Origin: Nitrosomonas cryotolerans ATCC 49181
GTDB taxonomy: Bacteria; Pseudomonadota; Gammaproteobacteria; Burkholderiales; Nitrosomonadaceae
Direction of reading: 5' to 3'
DNA length: 64,000 bases
Assembly (NCBI RefSeq): GCF_900143275.1
Contig: NZ_FSRO01000001.1
Location: 992,001 to 1,056,000, forward strand
Each line of letters starts with the position of its first letter. Within the stretch, counting starts at the first letter, position 1. The notes beneath the pieces are model-generated. The model did not search any database. It worked only from the letters and a program-made list of their open reading frames with translations, and had not been told where the DNA came from. This document shows, piece by piece, positions 63,897 through 64,000 of this stretch. The position numbers and the translations under genes are program-made.

Positions 63897-64000
63897 TGAA
63901 AGCATGGCTTATCCAACATTGGCACGCATCGGCACTGACCATCACCCGATTTTTCTCTACCCCTATCGCGAGTCTGCTCAGTATCATTGTGATCGGGATT
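63893..64000 (+). CDS. ftsX: Cell division protein FtsX, N-terminal part (runs off the window)
   Basis: ATG at 63893 within ATGATG overlapping the ftsE stop. The 36 visible codons give a short cytoplasmic N terminus (MMKAWLIQHWHASALTITRF) and the beginning of the first membrane helix (PIASLLSIIVIGI). Placement directly after ftsE identifies it. The ATG three bases on is an equally possible start. Confidence 0.9.
   Translation, partial: MMKAWLIQHWHASALTITRFFSTPIASLLSIIVIGI

Overview
The window comes from an ammonia-oxidising betaproteobacterium of the genus Nitrosomonas. It opens with a complete ammonia monooxygenase cluster in the order amoC-amoA-amoB-(terminator)-amoE-amoD-copC-copD. The AmoA, AmoB and AmoC sequences and metal-site residues are of the betaproteobacterial type. 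Abundant c-type cytochromes, a P460-type cytochrome and a moderately AT-rich genome with many small repeats fit the same group. Species is not assigned.

Region 1 (1-7.8 kb, + strand) covers ammonia oxidation and copper handling: the Amo subunits, the AmoE/AmoD pair, CopC, a CopD with fused cytochrome c and thioredoxin-like domains, and a periplasmic protein ending in a long His-Asp repeat. Region 2 (8-21.8 kb, - strand) is one long cobalamin unit. It starts at a cobalamin riboswitch (21608-21768) and runs btuB, two tandem btuM-like genes, btuR, cbiA, bluB, cbiB, cobD, [TnpB element], cobQ, cobU, cobT, cobC, cobS. It covers uptake, adenosylation, lower-ligand synthesis and nucleotide-loop assembly, and no corrin-ring gene lies in the window. 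A TnpB-type IS is inserted exactly at the cobD/cobQ junction, and a decayed relative abuts cobS.

Region 3 (22.5-34.3 kb) is looser: a diheme/triheme cytochrome pair, lipoproteins, a complete IS200/IS605 element with divergent tnpA and tnpB, a 20-copy octamer repeat, a Tim44-like protein, a DUF3293 protein, a His-rich cytochrome c and a CysB-type regulator. It also holds most of the roughly 89-bp MITE copies, several with 5-bp target duplications. Region 4 (34.3-42.8 kb) is sulfur assimilation: a TSUP exporter, cysH (APS reductase type), cysD, cysN and a 1186-residue multidomain iron-sulfur flavoprotein.

Region 5 (42.8-48.6 kb) is an accessory island. It has an Mrr-type nuclease bracketed by two copies of a second MITE, IS256-family remnants, a coiled-coil membrane protein, an isoprenylcysteine-methyltransferase-like protein, a HEPN-like protein and attC-like junctions. 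Region 6 (48.6-64 kb) is mostly housekeeping: VOC protein, Hsp20, Uup, two small cytochromes c, DUF1841, nth with rnfB, pyrD, the N-degron transferases bpt and aat, an outer-membrane barrel behind a canonical FNR-type site, an SDR, DUF6164, a P460-family cytochrome without the cross-linking lysine, an M16 peptidase, ftsY, ftsE and the start of ftsX. No tRNA, rRNA or CRISPR array was recognised.
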